A stretch of DNA of 64,000 bases from Romboutsia_C sp015668195 (GTDB lineage Bacteria > Bacillota > Clostridia > Peptostreptococcales > Peptostreptococcaceae), in contig NZ_JADPFC010000002.1 of NCBI RefSeq assembly GCF_015668195.1, forward strand, positions 248,001 through 312,000. The letters run 5' to 3'. The notes beneath the pieces were generated by a model, which saw only the letters and a program-made list of their open reading frames with translations, searched no databases and was not told the DNA's origin. A program made the translations under genes and the position numbers. Below, in pieces: positions 17,048 through 25,556 of this stretch (position 1 is its first letter; every line of letters begins with the position of its first letter).

Positions 17048-17449
17048 TTGGAGACTATTGCACAAAGAATTTCTAGAGCTAGACGTTATTTAAATTTAAA
17101 CCAAAAAGAATTAGCAAAAAGAGCAAATATAACAGAAGCTAGTTTATCTAGATATGAAAATGGATTAAGAGAGCCAAAGTCTGCTGTACTTTCAAGACTT
17201 GCCGATGCACTAGAAGTGTCTACTGACTACTTACTAGGTCTTACTTATGAAAGAACTTATGATGAATGTGATATAACTAAAAAAAGTGAAAAAGATATTA
17301 AAAATATATTAGAAAATGCTGAAGAAATGTTAAAACAAGATGGGTTAATGTTTTGTGGTAAACCAGCTTCTAAAGAAGCTATAGATGGAGTTTTACAAGC
17401 TATTAAAATGGGGATGCTTTTAGCTATAGATAAAGAGAAAAATAAATAG
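17048..17449 (+). CDS. phage-type XRE repressor
   Basis: 133 residues from a TTG at 17048-17050; the ribosome site AAGGAG ends at 17037, giving good spacing, whereas the GTG at 17039 is too close. The helix-turn-helix spans LNLNQKELAKRANITEASLS and RYENGLREPKSAVLSRLADA, followed by VSTDYLLGL, typical of repressors of this type. It lies upstream of an ImmA/IrrE protease, the classic pair in which the protease removes the repressor upon induction. Confidence 0.85.
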   Translation: METIAQRISRARRYLNLNQKELAKRANITEASLSRYENGLREPKSAVLSRLADALEVSTDYLLGLTYERTYDECDITKKSEKDIKNILENAEEMLKQDGLMFCGKPASKEAIDGVLQAIKMGMLLAIDKEKNK

Positions 17450-17469
17450 TAATAACTTTTAATTTTATT

Positions 17470-17543
17470 GGCAATTTTACTTTGCGATATGAGCGAAGTG
17501 ATTTTTGAGCAACGTGTTGTCGAATGAGCAAAGCGATTTTTAT
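17470..17543 (-). repeat. extragenic repeat family, copy A (double, partly deleted)
   Basis: Two partial units in tandem: GCGATATGAGCGAAGTGATT (from 17483) and TTGAGCAACG...AATGAGCAAAGCGATTTTT (17506-17541). They match, in reverse orientation, the units at 39829, 53901 and 58320, but lack the internal hairpin arms. The apparent upstream start codons of the ImmA gene lie inside this repeat. Confidence 0.6.
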
Positions 17544-17559
17544 GAAGGGGAGATTGATT

Positions 17560-18072
17560 TTGAATTTAAAATATATAAAAGAAAAAGTGAAGACTCTAAA
17601 AGAAAATTATCCAGGGTCTAGTGCATTAGATTTACTTCATCATTTTAAAGTTGTTACTTATTTTTTTGATGATAGCTTAGAATCTGAATTGCCTGAGGGG
17701 TGTTATTTTAAAATTGATGGTATAAAATTTGTATTTATAGATGCCAATCTTTCTGATGAAGATAGAAAAAGAGTTTATGCTCACGAACTTGGACATGTTC
17801 TACTTCATCCAGATATAAATACTTTAGAAGTTGAAAAATATGATCCTGTTCTTTATGAAAAACTTGAAAAAGAAGCTGAAACTTTTGCAGCTGAGTTTTT
17901 ATTAGATGATGATGTTTTTATGAAATATTTTACTAGTTGTAATTATAAAATAGCAAGTCATGAAAAAGTACCTGTTAGATATGTTAATATGAAGGTAAAT
18001 AATTTAGATAAGTCCGTTAGAAAAGACTATGAGCAATTTTTTGCTATGAATCCTCACTATATTTCCTATTAA
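17560..18072 (+). CDS. ImmA/IrrE family metallopeptidase
   Basis: 170 residues from a TTG at 17560-17562, preceded at good spacing by a ribosome site (GGGGAG at 17547-17552). An ATG further upstream belongs to a dispersed repeat and is not likely to be the start. The zinc motif YAHELGHVLLH (HExxH) near residue 86 and the following EAETFAAEFLLDDD are diagnostic. In mobile elements such proteases cleave the neighbouring repressor and so trigger excision or lytic genes. The repressor gene lies just upstream. Confidence 0.9.
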   Translation: MNLKYIKEKVKTLKENYPGSSALDLLHHFKVVTYFFDDSLESELPEGCYFKIDGIKFVFIDANLSDEDRKRVYAHELGHVLLHPDINTLEVEKYDPVLYEKLEKEAETFAAEFLLDDDVFMKYFTSCNYKIASHEKVPVRYVNMKVNNLDKSVRKDYEQFFAMNPHYISY

Positions 18073-18077
18073 ATAAT

Positions 18078-18104
18078 ATTGGTAATAAATTTTACCAATT
18101 TTTT
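18078..18104 (+). terminator. terminator of the repressor/ImmA operon
   Basis: An 8-bp stem (ATTGGTAA with TTACCAAT) with 6-nt loop and a T run, starting 6 bp after the ImmA stop codon. Confidence 0.8.
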
Positions 18105-18154
18105 ATGCCTAATTTTAAATATTTATAAAAATATATATTTTTTAACATATAAAA

Positions 18155-18176
18155 AGAGCAATATTTCTAATGCTCT
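18155..18176 (-). terminator. terminator of the VanZ-like gene
   Basis: A 6-bp stem (AGAGCA with TGCTCT) with a T5 tail on the minus strand, 22 bp past the VanZ-like stop codon. Confidence 0.65.
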
Positions 18177-18197
18177 CTTAGTTTTAGTATATTAAAA

Positions 18198-18812
18198 TTA
18201 ATTAATTTGATTTTCTTCAATTAACTGTGGATGTATATTGTCTATCATGCTTTTTATTTTACCTTTATACATAAGTTTAAATATGCCCCACGCTATAACT
18301 CCACCTAATGTATTTAATATTAAATCTTCAACATGAACAACTCTTATATACGTAAGTCCAAATATATTCATAAATAACTGAGTCAACTCTATTGATAATG
18401 ATATGAAAAAAGCTATCTTAGTAGAAGACTTTAAATCTCTTGATTTTTCACTTTTTGCACATATATACAGTATAAATGGCATTAATAAAACTAAATTTCC
18501 AATTACATTTCTCATTATATTTCTAAGATAAACTCCATATTTAAAATAATCTAAAAATGGAACTATACTTATATTACATCTTTCTATAAAGCTTAATTCT
18601 TGTAAATATGGCAATGTTTCGCCTATATTTATAGGTAAAATAGTTATTCCTATAAGTAAAAATAAATATATTGCAAATAGATTAGTTAAAATTTCATCTC
18701 CAATATTAAATTTAATACCCTTTTTTCTTCTGTTTATTAATATTATTATTCTTGCAATTATCCATATTGGTAATCCAAAAATAAATAATCCATGTAGTTC
18801 TAATGAATACAT
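18198..18812 (-). CDS. VanZ-like membrane protein
   Basis: 204 residues with five to six membrane helices. The VanZ-like core is visible as NVIGNLVLLMPFILY, then SIELTQLFMN, then VEDLILNTLGGVIAW. The family is named after a low-level teicoplanin resistance protein, but most members, including isolated ones like this, have no proven role. The gene is monocistronic, with its own ribosome site (GGGAAG) and terminator. Confidence 0.85.
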   Translation of the reverse strand: MYSLELHGLFIFGLPIWIIARIIILINRRKKGIKFNIGDEILTNLFAIYLFLLIGITILPINIGETLPYLQELSFIERCNISIVPFLDYFKYGVYLRNIMRNVIGNLVLLMPFILYICAKSEKSRDLKSSTKIAFFISLSIELTQLFMNIFGLTYIRVVHVEDLILNTLGGVIAWGIFKLMYKGKIKSMIDNIHPQLIEENQIN

Positions 18813-18928
18813 ACCTTACTTCCCCTCTGAATCTTGTCTAAATTTACAATACTTAATATACCATGATTGTAAATTTATATCAATTAAGTCATAAAAAATA
18901 TCCACTTTACTTTTATCGTTTCAAATAA

Positions 18929-19144
18929 TTATTTTATTTCTTTTTCAAAAATAATTTGATAACAATACGATGCTGCATATGGAGCTATGCCAGTATTTTC
19001 ATTTACTGGAACAATAACTTGCTTTAATCTCCATCCATTTTTTGCTTCTTCTTGAATAATATTTTTACACTCCTCAAAAGTATCACCAGTTTTAACATTC
19101 CATCCTTTTTTTAATGACACTTTTATAAATTTATACTCATACAT
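18929..19144 (-). CDS. DUF4177 family protein
   Basis: 71 residues from the ATG at 19142-19144. The run of G on the minus strand just upstream serves as ribosome site, so the longer TTG start is not used. The sequence MYEYKFIKVSLKKGWN, then WRLKQVIVP and YCYQIIFEKE, is the small beta-rich DUF4177 fold. The function is unknown; such proteins are common in Firmicutes. Confidence 0.8.
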   Translation of the reverse strand: MYEYKFIKVSLKKGWNVKTGDTFEECKNIIQEEAKNGWRLKQVIVPVNENTGIAPYAASYCYQIIFEKEIK

Positions 19145-19177
19145 ATGGCTTTCCCCCAATTAAATAAATACTTTCTT

Positions 19178-19351
19178 TTATTTTTTATCCTTTATTTGTC
19201 TAACCAATGAAGTAATAAAATATGCTATAAATATTATAAACAATCCTATATTAACAGAATTAAATGAATTTTTACCATTTAATATAAACACATAAAAAAA
19301 TAATATTATTGCTATCCCACTTAATATTAATCTTAGTTTGTTTGAGATCAT
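19178..19351 (-). CDS. small two-helix membrane protein
   Basis: 57 residues, ATG at 19349-19351 with AAAGGGGAAT upstream. It has two hydrophobic helices (LRLILSGIAIILFFYVFIL and NIGLFIIFIAYFITSLV) and a basic tail. I do not recognise the family. It is upstream of the DUF4177 gene on the same strand. The clean start, ribosome site and two-helix layout make it a plausible real gene. Confidence 0.5.
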   Translation of the reverse strand: MISNKLRLILSGIAIILFFYVFILNGKNSFNSVNIGLFIIFIAYFITSLVRQIKDKK

Positions 19352-19505
19352 ATAACATTCCCCTTTTCATTTGATTTCACAGTAATAAATCCTAAAATTA
19401 TCCCTAGTAAACCTACTATTAAATTAATATATATATCCCATAACTTCCCCCCTTTATTTAATTATAGCAATTGCTACAGGTAATATATAACAATAAAGTA
19501 TATTT
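19352..19505. other. intergenic stretch with a possible membrane peptide
   Basis: On the minus strand a strong G-run ribosome-like site near 19450 is followed by a hydrophobic frame without a normal start codon (NLIVGLLGIILGFITVKS). I cannot support it as a gene. Confidence 0.3.
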
Positions 19506-19608
19506 TCAGTAAATATAATCCCTTATAACATCTTTATCCATCGTATAAAAACCTAACTCTTTCATCCTATTAAAATAAACACTTCCTGCAAATGTAAATC
19601 TTAACTTA

Positions 19609-19689
19609 TTTCCACCTTCTTTATGCATTTCATTATTAGAATAAGCTATAAAGTCACCTATTAATAAATTAGTTGGAAGTTGAAGTAAA
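19609..19689. repeat. 81-bp identical end, left of the gap
   Basis: Identical to 19786-19866 and ends exactly where the N run starts. It looks like an unmerged k-mer overlap between two contig ends. Confidence 0.85.
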
Positions 19690-19785
19690 NNNNNNNNNNN
19701 NNNNNNNNNNNNNNNNNNNNNNNNNNNNNNNNNNNNNNNNNNNNNNNNNNNNNNNNNNNNNNNNNNNNNNNNNNNNNNNNNNNNN
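19690..19785. other. assembly gap of 96 N
   Basis: A run of 96 unknown bases. Both flanks carry the same 81-bp sequence, so the true distance may be zero or negative, not 96. Confidence 0.95.
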
Positions 19786-19866
19786 TTTCCACCTTCTTTA
19801 TGCATTTCATTATTAGAATAAGCTATAAAGTCACCTATTAATAAATTAGTTGGAAGTTGAAGTAAA
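19786..19866. repeat. 81-bp identical end, right of the gap
   Basis: Second copy of the sequence at 19609-19689, beginning on the first known base after the gap. Confidence 0.85.
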
Positions 19867-20030
19867 TACATCCCAACACAGCTTCTAGCTGCATTATGCC
19901 CTGCTAGACTTCCTGTGCATATTGCCTCTGCGTGAGCTTTCTAAATGCAAAGTTTATTTATAAATTATACAATTATAGTGATTTATCTGAGGACACTTTT
20001 GGATAAAGGTTAAAGAAACTTAGATTATCC

Positions 20031-20390
20031 ATGGGATTATCCCAGTATGAACTTGATAATAAAGTTGGTATGCAGCATAGTATGATAGGTTCTTATGAGC
20101 GTGATAAATTTTATCCCACTTTAGATTCTATAAATAAATTAGGGGTTGTGTTAGATATTAATGTCTTATGTAGTGAAGGCTATTTAAAATTCTTACTTCA
20201 ATCTCCTGCATTTAAGGGCAAGTTATTTAAATTGAGATTAGAAAATAACTTAACTAGAAGAAATGCTGCTAAATTATATGGCATTTCAGAAAGAGGCTAC
20301 AGTTTATGGGAAGATGGTGTTCTTATGAATATTAATACTTATGATAAAGTGAAATTAAATCTTAGTGAAAACAATTTATTAGATATTTAA
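20031..20390 (+). CDS. tandem helix-turn-helix (XRE-like) protein, 5' end probably lost
   Basis: 119 residues from the ATG at 20031. It has two XRE-like helix-turn-helix units: GLSQYELDNKVGMQHSMIGS near the N-terminus and TRRNAAKLYGISERGYSLWE in the C-terminal half. The normal first helix of unit one (LKKLRLS) is encoded just upstream of the ATG but is cut by an in-frame TAA at 20004; a one-base shift there would open a longer frame. The gene may thus be a pseudogene. It begins about 90 bp after the broken oxidoreductase fragment, next to a rearrangement junction. Confidence 0.55.
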   Translation: MGLSQYELDNKVGMQHSMIGSYERDKFYPTLDSINKLGVVLDINVLCSEGYLKFLLQSPAFKGKLFKLRLENNLTRRNAAKLYGISERGYSLWEDGVLMNINTYDKVKLNLSENNLLDI

Positions 20391-20403
20391 AATTATTACT
20401 ATA

Positions 20404-20446
20404 AAAATACTACTAATCCTATCTAAGGATTAGTAGTATTTTTCAT
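20404..20446. terminator. bidirectional terminator
   Basis: A 17-bp perfect stem (20404-20420 with 20426-20442) and 5-nt loop between convergent genes, with A/T tails on both sides. Confidence 0.95.
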
Positions 20447-23101
20447 AATATTTACAGATTTAATTTTATCATCCATTGACTTTACTTTCTCAATTGTTAA
20501 TTCTCTATTTTCTTTTTTCTGCGTCCAATATTTATTAGGGTAGTTATTATTATGAAGATTTTTTTCTACACATATATATTTAAATGAACAATAGCTGCAA
20601 GTTGACTTTCCATTATTGGGTATAGGTATAAGCTGATTTTTAACTTTTTTATCACCATTATTTTCAACAAAGTATGTATATAGATACTCAATTCCTCGAA
20701 TCATTACTTTATTATCTTCATATTGTTTTAATCTTTTAGGCAGCCAAAAAATATCATCATCATTAAGATTATAGTTGATATTACTTTGTGCTATATTGCA
20801 AAGTCTAGACAATGTTAATTTACTATATTGATTAAAGTTTTTATTTATAAGTTCTCTATTTCCATTTATATTCAATTTTGTTTTTAAATTTATATTTGCT
20901 ACTATATTAGGAATAAAGTGTTCTATACTGAAATTCTCAATATATACTTCTCTGTCTTTATTAATTCTTAATAAGTAAGCTCTCAATGGACAATAAAAAT
21001 ACATATATTTACTCTTTTCATCTAATACTCTATTTGTATCATTATTTATTTTGTAATTATTCAAATTTGCAATATCTTTTTTTGAGGTATTTAAATTATT
21101 ATCTATATTTTTTTCAGAACGTATTTGTAGCTTATTTTCTAATACCTTCTGGTAGAAATGTACATTATCTTTATCCAATTCACGCAATCTATATATATTT
21201 TTCTTTATATTAGGTGTCTTTAGAGCTAACCAAAATACATATCTTCCTACAAGATCTTTATTATTAATAATATTTAAATACCTGTTAATTAGCCTATGAT
21301 TTAATGTGCCTTCATCTCGTTTTTTATTTATTTCCTCTAAAATATCATCCTTTATATATTTTGATTCCAAGAATCTTACAGTAGGGAACATATCTCTATC
21401 AAAATCATATATATGTATTTCATTAATATTTTTTTCTACTGCTTCTACTGCATCTAGTGAATATATATCAACTCTATCATTTGTTCCTTGTTTGTTGTTC
21501 TTTATCGTACTTATGTATAAACTTAAAGCTTCAAACAGATATCTATTTTTAGCAGTTTTTCTTTTTTGTTCTTCTGTATATCTTTTTTTATTTAATAGTT
21601 CATTAATTTGACCTAGCAATTTATATTCTAATAAATTATCTTCCTCATCTTTATTATCTAGATCAGTATTTCTCTCGATTATATCGTATAGGTTTTTTAA
21701 ATGTATAATAAGTTTTGTATCAATATTTCCTTTCTTATCAAAGAATATTATATCTGTTATTTCTTTTATCTTGTTAATATATTCTTCTACGATTTCTAAT
21801 CTTCGTCTTTTTATAGTAAATGGACCATAGCTACTTAAAAGAGTCTTATACTGAGATTCAAAACTCAAATTAGATATGTTATTTTTTAATACATTCAATT
21901 GATTTATCCATTCATTTATATTTCTACAGTTTAAAAAATGGCTGCTTATTAAATTTAAATCTTCCAAATAATCTATTGATTGATATCCATCATATTGTAA
22001 AAAATTACATTCGAAAATTTTACTAAGAGATTCTATACTTAAGCATACACCTAATTTATCATCCCATGTATTATAAATTTCTTTTAAGAATATACCTAAT
22101 GGATAGTATTTTATAGAAATTCTTTCAGGATCCTCTAAATCACCTCTAAATATTGATATTCTATCTACAACTTCTTTTTTATTTACAGCGAAAGCTTTTA
22201 TATTTGGTTGCTTATCTTTTGAAGACTCATCTAATACCTTTAATAAGTCTTTATTATATAAATTTAAATCATCATAGTGCCTAAATGCTATACTGTTGCT
22301 ATCAATTACATTAGAAACATCTATATCCTTACCATCTAATATTGATGCATATACATCGCTAACATATACTTCTTCTATTTCATTAACTGAACTATCTTTC
22401 AATTCATACTTTGGTAATGAATTAAAAGTAACATCTACTATTTTATTTATTTCTATATAACGTTCGTCATAACATAATATAGGTATAATTTCTAATCCTG
22501 ATTTTTTTAAATATGTTAATATTATTTCTTGTATTGGGCTTATATAGTAAAACCCTTGTATTAAAATCCTTCCCTTACAATTCTCATAAAAATGATCTAT
22601 ATCTAATGTTTCTTTTAAGTATTCATCCATTTTACTAGTAAATTTACTTATATCATAATCATATTCAAATAACTTTAAATCAAAGTCTATAAAACTATCC
22701 TGTATGTATACCTTTTTCATTAGCTTTAGAAATAATTTTTGCTCTAATGTTAAATTTATCAATCCATACTCTTCTGGTGTTATTTGTAATTCTTTTGCCA
22801 TTTTTATTAACTTGTATGTTGATTTGATCGATTTAGAAAAACTATTTAAAATTTCTTTAGAGAAATAGCTAGAATCATTTTCTAGAAAATTTCTCATTTG
22901 TACTATGTTAGCATAGTCTTCTTCTTTATCATTCCACATAGTAAATAAGTGTTTTGTCAAATCACCTATAGAAATATTATTTATTTTCCCATTTAATAAT
23001 TTTGACGTTTCACTGTACGATGTTATTATAAAATCATACTCATCTTGTAATAACTTATAATCTAGATTGTTTATATCTTTATATATCAGTAATTTATTCA
23101 T
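20423..23101 (-). CDS. AddB-like large protein with Fe-S cysteine staple
   Basis: 892 residues, third gene of the PLD/UvrD operon and 24 bp after the helicase gene. The C-terminal part has the cysteine pattern of AddB/Cas4-type iron-sulfur nucleases: Cys in FYCPLRAYLL near residue 704, and CSYCSFKYIC (C-x2-C-x5-C) near 835-844. In AddB-type nucleases the catalytic D...ExK core lies between the first and the last three cysteines; here only about 130 residues separate them and I see no ExK motif, so nuclease activity is doubtful. The N-terminal 650 residues contain no Walker A motif and fit an inactive helicase-like or scaffold part (inference). It probably forms a complex with the UvrD-like helicase, as AddB does with AddA. 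Confidence 0.7.
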   Translation of the reverse strand: MNKLLIYKDINNLDYKLLQDEYDFIITSYSETSKLLNGKINNISIGDLTKHLFTMWNDKEEDYANIVQMRNFLENDSSYFSKEILNSFSKSIKSTYKLIKMAKELQITPEEYGLINLTLEQKLFLKLMKKVYIQDSFIDFDLKLFEYDYDISKFTSKMDEYLKETLDIDHFYENCKGRILIQGFYYISPIQEIILTYLKKSGLEIIPILCYDERYIEINKIVDVTFNSLPKYELKDSSVNEIEEVYVSDVYASILDGKDIDVSNVIDSNSIAFRHYDDLNLYNKDLLKVLDESSKDKQPNIKAFAVNKKEVVDRISIFRGDLEDPERISIKYYPLGIFLKEIYNTWDDKLGVCLSIESLSKIFECNFLQYDGYQSIDYLEDLNLISSHFLNCRNINEWINQLNVLKNNISNLSFESQYKTLLSSYGPFTIKRRRLEIVEEYINKIKEITDIIFFDKKGNIDTKLIIHLKNLYDIIERNTDLDNKDEEDNLLEYKLLGQINELLNKKRYTEEQKRKTAKNRYLFEALSLYISTIKNNKQGTNDRVDIYSLDAVEAVEKNINEIHIYDFDRDMFPTVRFLESKYIKDDILEEINKKRDEGTLNHRLINRYLNIINNKDLVGRYVFWLALKTPNIKKNIYRLRELDKDNVHFYQKVLENKLQIRSEKNIDNNLNTSKKDIANLNNYKINNDTNRVLDEKSKYMYFYCPLRAYLLRINKDREVYIENFSIEHFIPNIVANINLKTKLNINGNRELINKNFNQYSKLTLSRLCNIAQSNINYNLNDDDIFWLPKRLKQYEDNKVMIRGIEYLYTYFVENNGDKKVKNQLIPIPNNGKSTCSYCSFKYICVEKNLHNNNYPNKYWTQKKENRELTIEKVKSMDDKIKSVNIMKNTTNP

Positions 23102-23125
23102 ATTATTCTTCCCTCAGTCTATATA

Positions 23126-25534
23126 CTAAAACTTCCCTTGCTTTAGCAATTCTGCATGTGTTTTTTTATTAAAATCGTTACTATATAGAGGCATTAATAC
23201 ATATAGTTTTTCCATAGATCTTGTCAATGCAACATATAAAAGATTTATTTCGTCTTTTACTATATCTTCTTCTTCTTTATTTTTTAGTTCTTCATAATAA
23301 GATGTATGAACTTCTTCATTAATCTGTTTATCAAAATATGATATTCCTATTTTGGCTAAATTTATTCTTTTGTAATCTCCACTATAATCTTTTACTTCTA
23401 CCTCTTCTTCTCTTATAAGTATATTTTTCATTTGTTTACCAAAATCATAGTCAGTCAACACTATAACCGTATCAAATTCTAATCCTTTTGTAGCATGAAA
23501 TGTACTTATAATTACTTCTTGTTTTGCATCCCTTTCTTCTGCACTTTTAGAGTCTTCATTTGATGATACTTGAAGGCTAAGAAATTGCTCTATATCTACT
23601 AATGTAGATAAATTTCCATCCTTTATCAATTCTTCTAATATGATAAGTATATTCGCTTTATAATATTCTATATCTTGTGTTTCTTCGTCTAGTTTAATAT
23701 CATTAATTAAGTCTGTAAGTATACTGAAAGTTGTCCTATTTAATTGTTTTGTACGTTCCTCGCAGTTTTTATTACATTTGTAACTATCGCATTTATAGCA
23801 TAAATTAAATTTTCTAATTATTGGATCACAATATCTGTCTATTATTGCTTCATAGTCATAGTTATTAATAAATCTACCAGATGGTATGTTTATTTTTTCA
23901 CCTACATACTCTGTATTTAGTAGTTGGACCTTTGCAATATAATTATCTTTATATAATACCGCTCTTATTAAAGCTAATAAATCTTTAGATGCTTTAGTCT
24001 TATATAATTCTCCACCTTTTAATAGAGTACAGTGTTTTCCTCTTTCAATAAGCCCTTGATAGATATTTTGCGCTTCATTATTAGTTCTAGTTAATATAGC
24101 TATTCTAGTAGTTTCATTATCTTCATTAACTTTTCTTGTATCTTTTATTCTATCTTCATTTTCTTCAATTATTTTTTTTATCTTATCTATTTTATCTTCA
24201 TTTTCTCTATTATGCATTACCTTTGATATTCTATTATCATTGCGTTTTTCCATAGGTATTAGCTTAGTATAATTTTCATCTAAATTTATAAATATTCTAT
24301 TAATACTGCTTAGTATACTATCAGCAGTTCTATAGTTTTTAATTAATTGTATAGGCTTTGTATTTGTTAGTTCTTTAAAGTTATCCATAGATTTGTTATT
24401 CCCACTTCTAAATCTATAAATAGCTTGCATATGATCTCCTACTGCAAATACCTTACTTCCTAATATTCCTGCAATTTTTTTTATTACCTCAAATTGATAT
24501 CCTGATGTATCCTGACACTCATCAATAAATATGTACTTATATTGCTTTAAGTTTTTATTAAATTTAAAATCATATTTAAGAATACTATTTAATCTATAGT
24601 TAAGATCTGTTAATAATATCTTGTCTTCTAAGATAAGTTCTTCCATAAATTCTGTTTTAATTTTGTTACATACTGAAACTACTAATCTGTGAATATTCCT
24701 GATGTTATTGCTATCACTATTTTCATTATAGAACATATAATCTTCTATACTGGATATATTTACATTTTCATTCATAACTAGCTCAAATATTAAATTCTTT
24801 ATATCAGTATCGTATAATCCATATTCTCTATAATTAAATTCACCATTTGGAAATCTTAAATCTACTTGACTATTTATATACTGTTTTAATTTATCAGTTG
24901 AAATACCGAAATTTACATTATTTGAATATCCATCTATGAATCCTATATCCTCTATGGTAGATTTGAAAAAATTATGTATAGTGCATATTCTGAGTTCTTT
25001 TATATTTTCTAATAAATATAAACATCTAGGATTAAACGTTAACATATATCTTTTTTCTAATTCTGTATATATTTTCCTATACATATCATCAGTAGAGTTA
25101 TTTGTAAATGTCATCATTAAAACTTCATTAGGATTAGCTTTTTCTTTTAGAAGTATATTTAAAACTGCACCTACTGCTGTTCTTGTTTTACCAGTTCCCG
25201 CTCCTGCATTTATTAGTAAACTATCATCTAACGCTCTAATAATAGCTTCATATTGTTCAAAATTAAATTCATCGATTCCTTTTAATACTTTTTCCCATTT
25301 ATATAAATCTTCCTTATTGGTTATTTTTTCGAACCTACTTAATTTAATATTATCGTTGTAGGCATATACCTTTATTAGCTGCTTCATATTTTTATCTGTA
25401 ATTAAATTTGATTCTATAGTATCTAGAATTCCTTTATCACAAAATATCCATACTTCTAGAGCTTTGAGATACTCCTTCTTTACATCATCTTTTAACCTCT
25501 CTATTTCTTCGGTATCACTTACTATATATATCAT
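23126..25534 (-). CDS. UvrD/Rep-type superfamily 1 helicase
   Basis: 802 residues. Motifs in order: Walker A NAGAGTGKTRTA at about 109-120, motif II FIDECQDTSGYQ, motif III VGDHMQAIYRFRSG, motif IV LIKNYRT, motif V STFHATKGLEFDTVIV, and motif VI LLYVALTRSMEKLYVL. The catalytic residues are all present. An insert, CYKCDSYKCNKNCEE near residue 550, gives four to five closely spaced cysteines, likely a zinc site. About 95 residues precede the helicase domain and match nothing I know. There is no nuclease domain at the C-terminus, unlike AddA. It is the middle gene of a three-gene operon, flanked by gaps of 22 and 24 bp. Confidence 0.85.
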   Translation of the reverse strand: MIYIVSDTEEIERLKDDVKKEYLKALEVWIFCDKGILDTIESNLITDKNMKQLIKVYAYNDNIKLSRFEKITNKEDLYKWEKVLKGIDEFNFEQYEAIIRALDDSLLINAGAGTGKTRTAVGAVLNILLKEKANPNEVLMMTFTNNSTDDMYRKIYTELEKRYMLTFNPRCLYLLENIKELRICTIHNFFKSTIEDIGFIDGYSNNVNFGISTDKLKQYINSQVDLRFPNGEFNYREYGLYDTDIKNLIFELVMNENVNISSIEDYMFYNENSDSNNIRNIHRLVVSVCNKIKTEFMEELILEDKILLTDLNYRLNSILKYDFKFNKNLKQYKYIFIDECQDTSGYQFEVIKKIAGILGSKVFAVGDHMQAIYRFRSGNNKSMDNFKELTNTKPIQLIKNYRTADSILSSINRIFINLDENYTKLIPMEKRNDNRISKVMHNRENEDKIDKIKKIIEENEDRIKDTRKVNEDNETTRIAILTRTNNEAQNIYQGLIERGKHCTLLKGGELYKTKASKDLLALIRAVLYKDNYIAKVQLLNTEYVGEKINIPSGRFINNYDYEAIIDRYCDPIIRKFNLCYKCDSYKCNKNCEERTKQLNRTTFSILTDLINDIKLDEETQDIEYYKANILIILEELIKDGNLSTLVDIEQFLSLQVSSNEDSKSAEERDAKQEVIISTFHATKGLEFDTVIVLTDYDFGKQMKNILIREEEVEVKDYSGDYKRINLAKIGISYFDKQINEEVHTSYYEELKNKEEEDIVKDEINLLYVALTRSMEKLYVLMPLYSNDFNKKTHAELLKQGKF

Positions 25535-25556
25535 TATGCTCCTCCTCTATTAACCG

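Larger units (their letters stand above)
19513..19937 (-). pseudogene. fragment of a FAD-dependent oxidoreductase gene, interrupted by an assembly gap
   Basis: On both sides of the N run the sequence matches, with scattered differences, the 3' part of the intact oxidoreductase gene at 34427-35710 (from the CTGSLAGHNAARSCVG region to GFYTMDKDVIRD). Homology stops abruptly at both ends, so neither the 5' three quarters nor the true C-terminus is present. If the duplicated 81 bases around the gap are collapsed, the fragment is about 250 bp and reads through without interruption to a TGA at 19506. It is a dead copy. Confidence 0.8.

Noticed and set aside
19360..19450. Hydrophobic peptide frame (toxin-like) upstream of the two-helix ORF
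   Set aside because: No usable start codon is present, so it could not be supported as a gene.
20423..25534. Ordinary chromosomal addAB
   Set aside because: The helicase has no C-terminal nuclease domain and is much shorter than AddA, the order includes a PLD gene, and the operon lies in an accessory island. It is derived from or related to AddAB at most.
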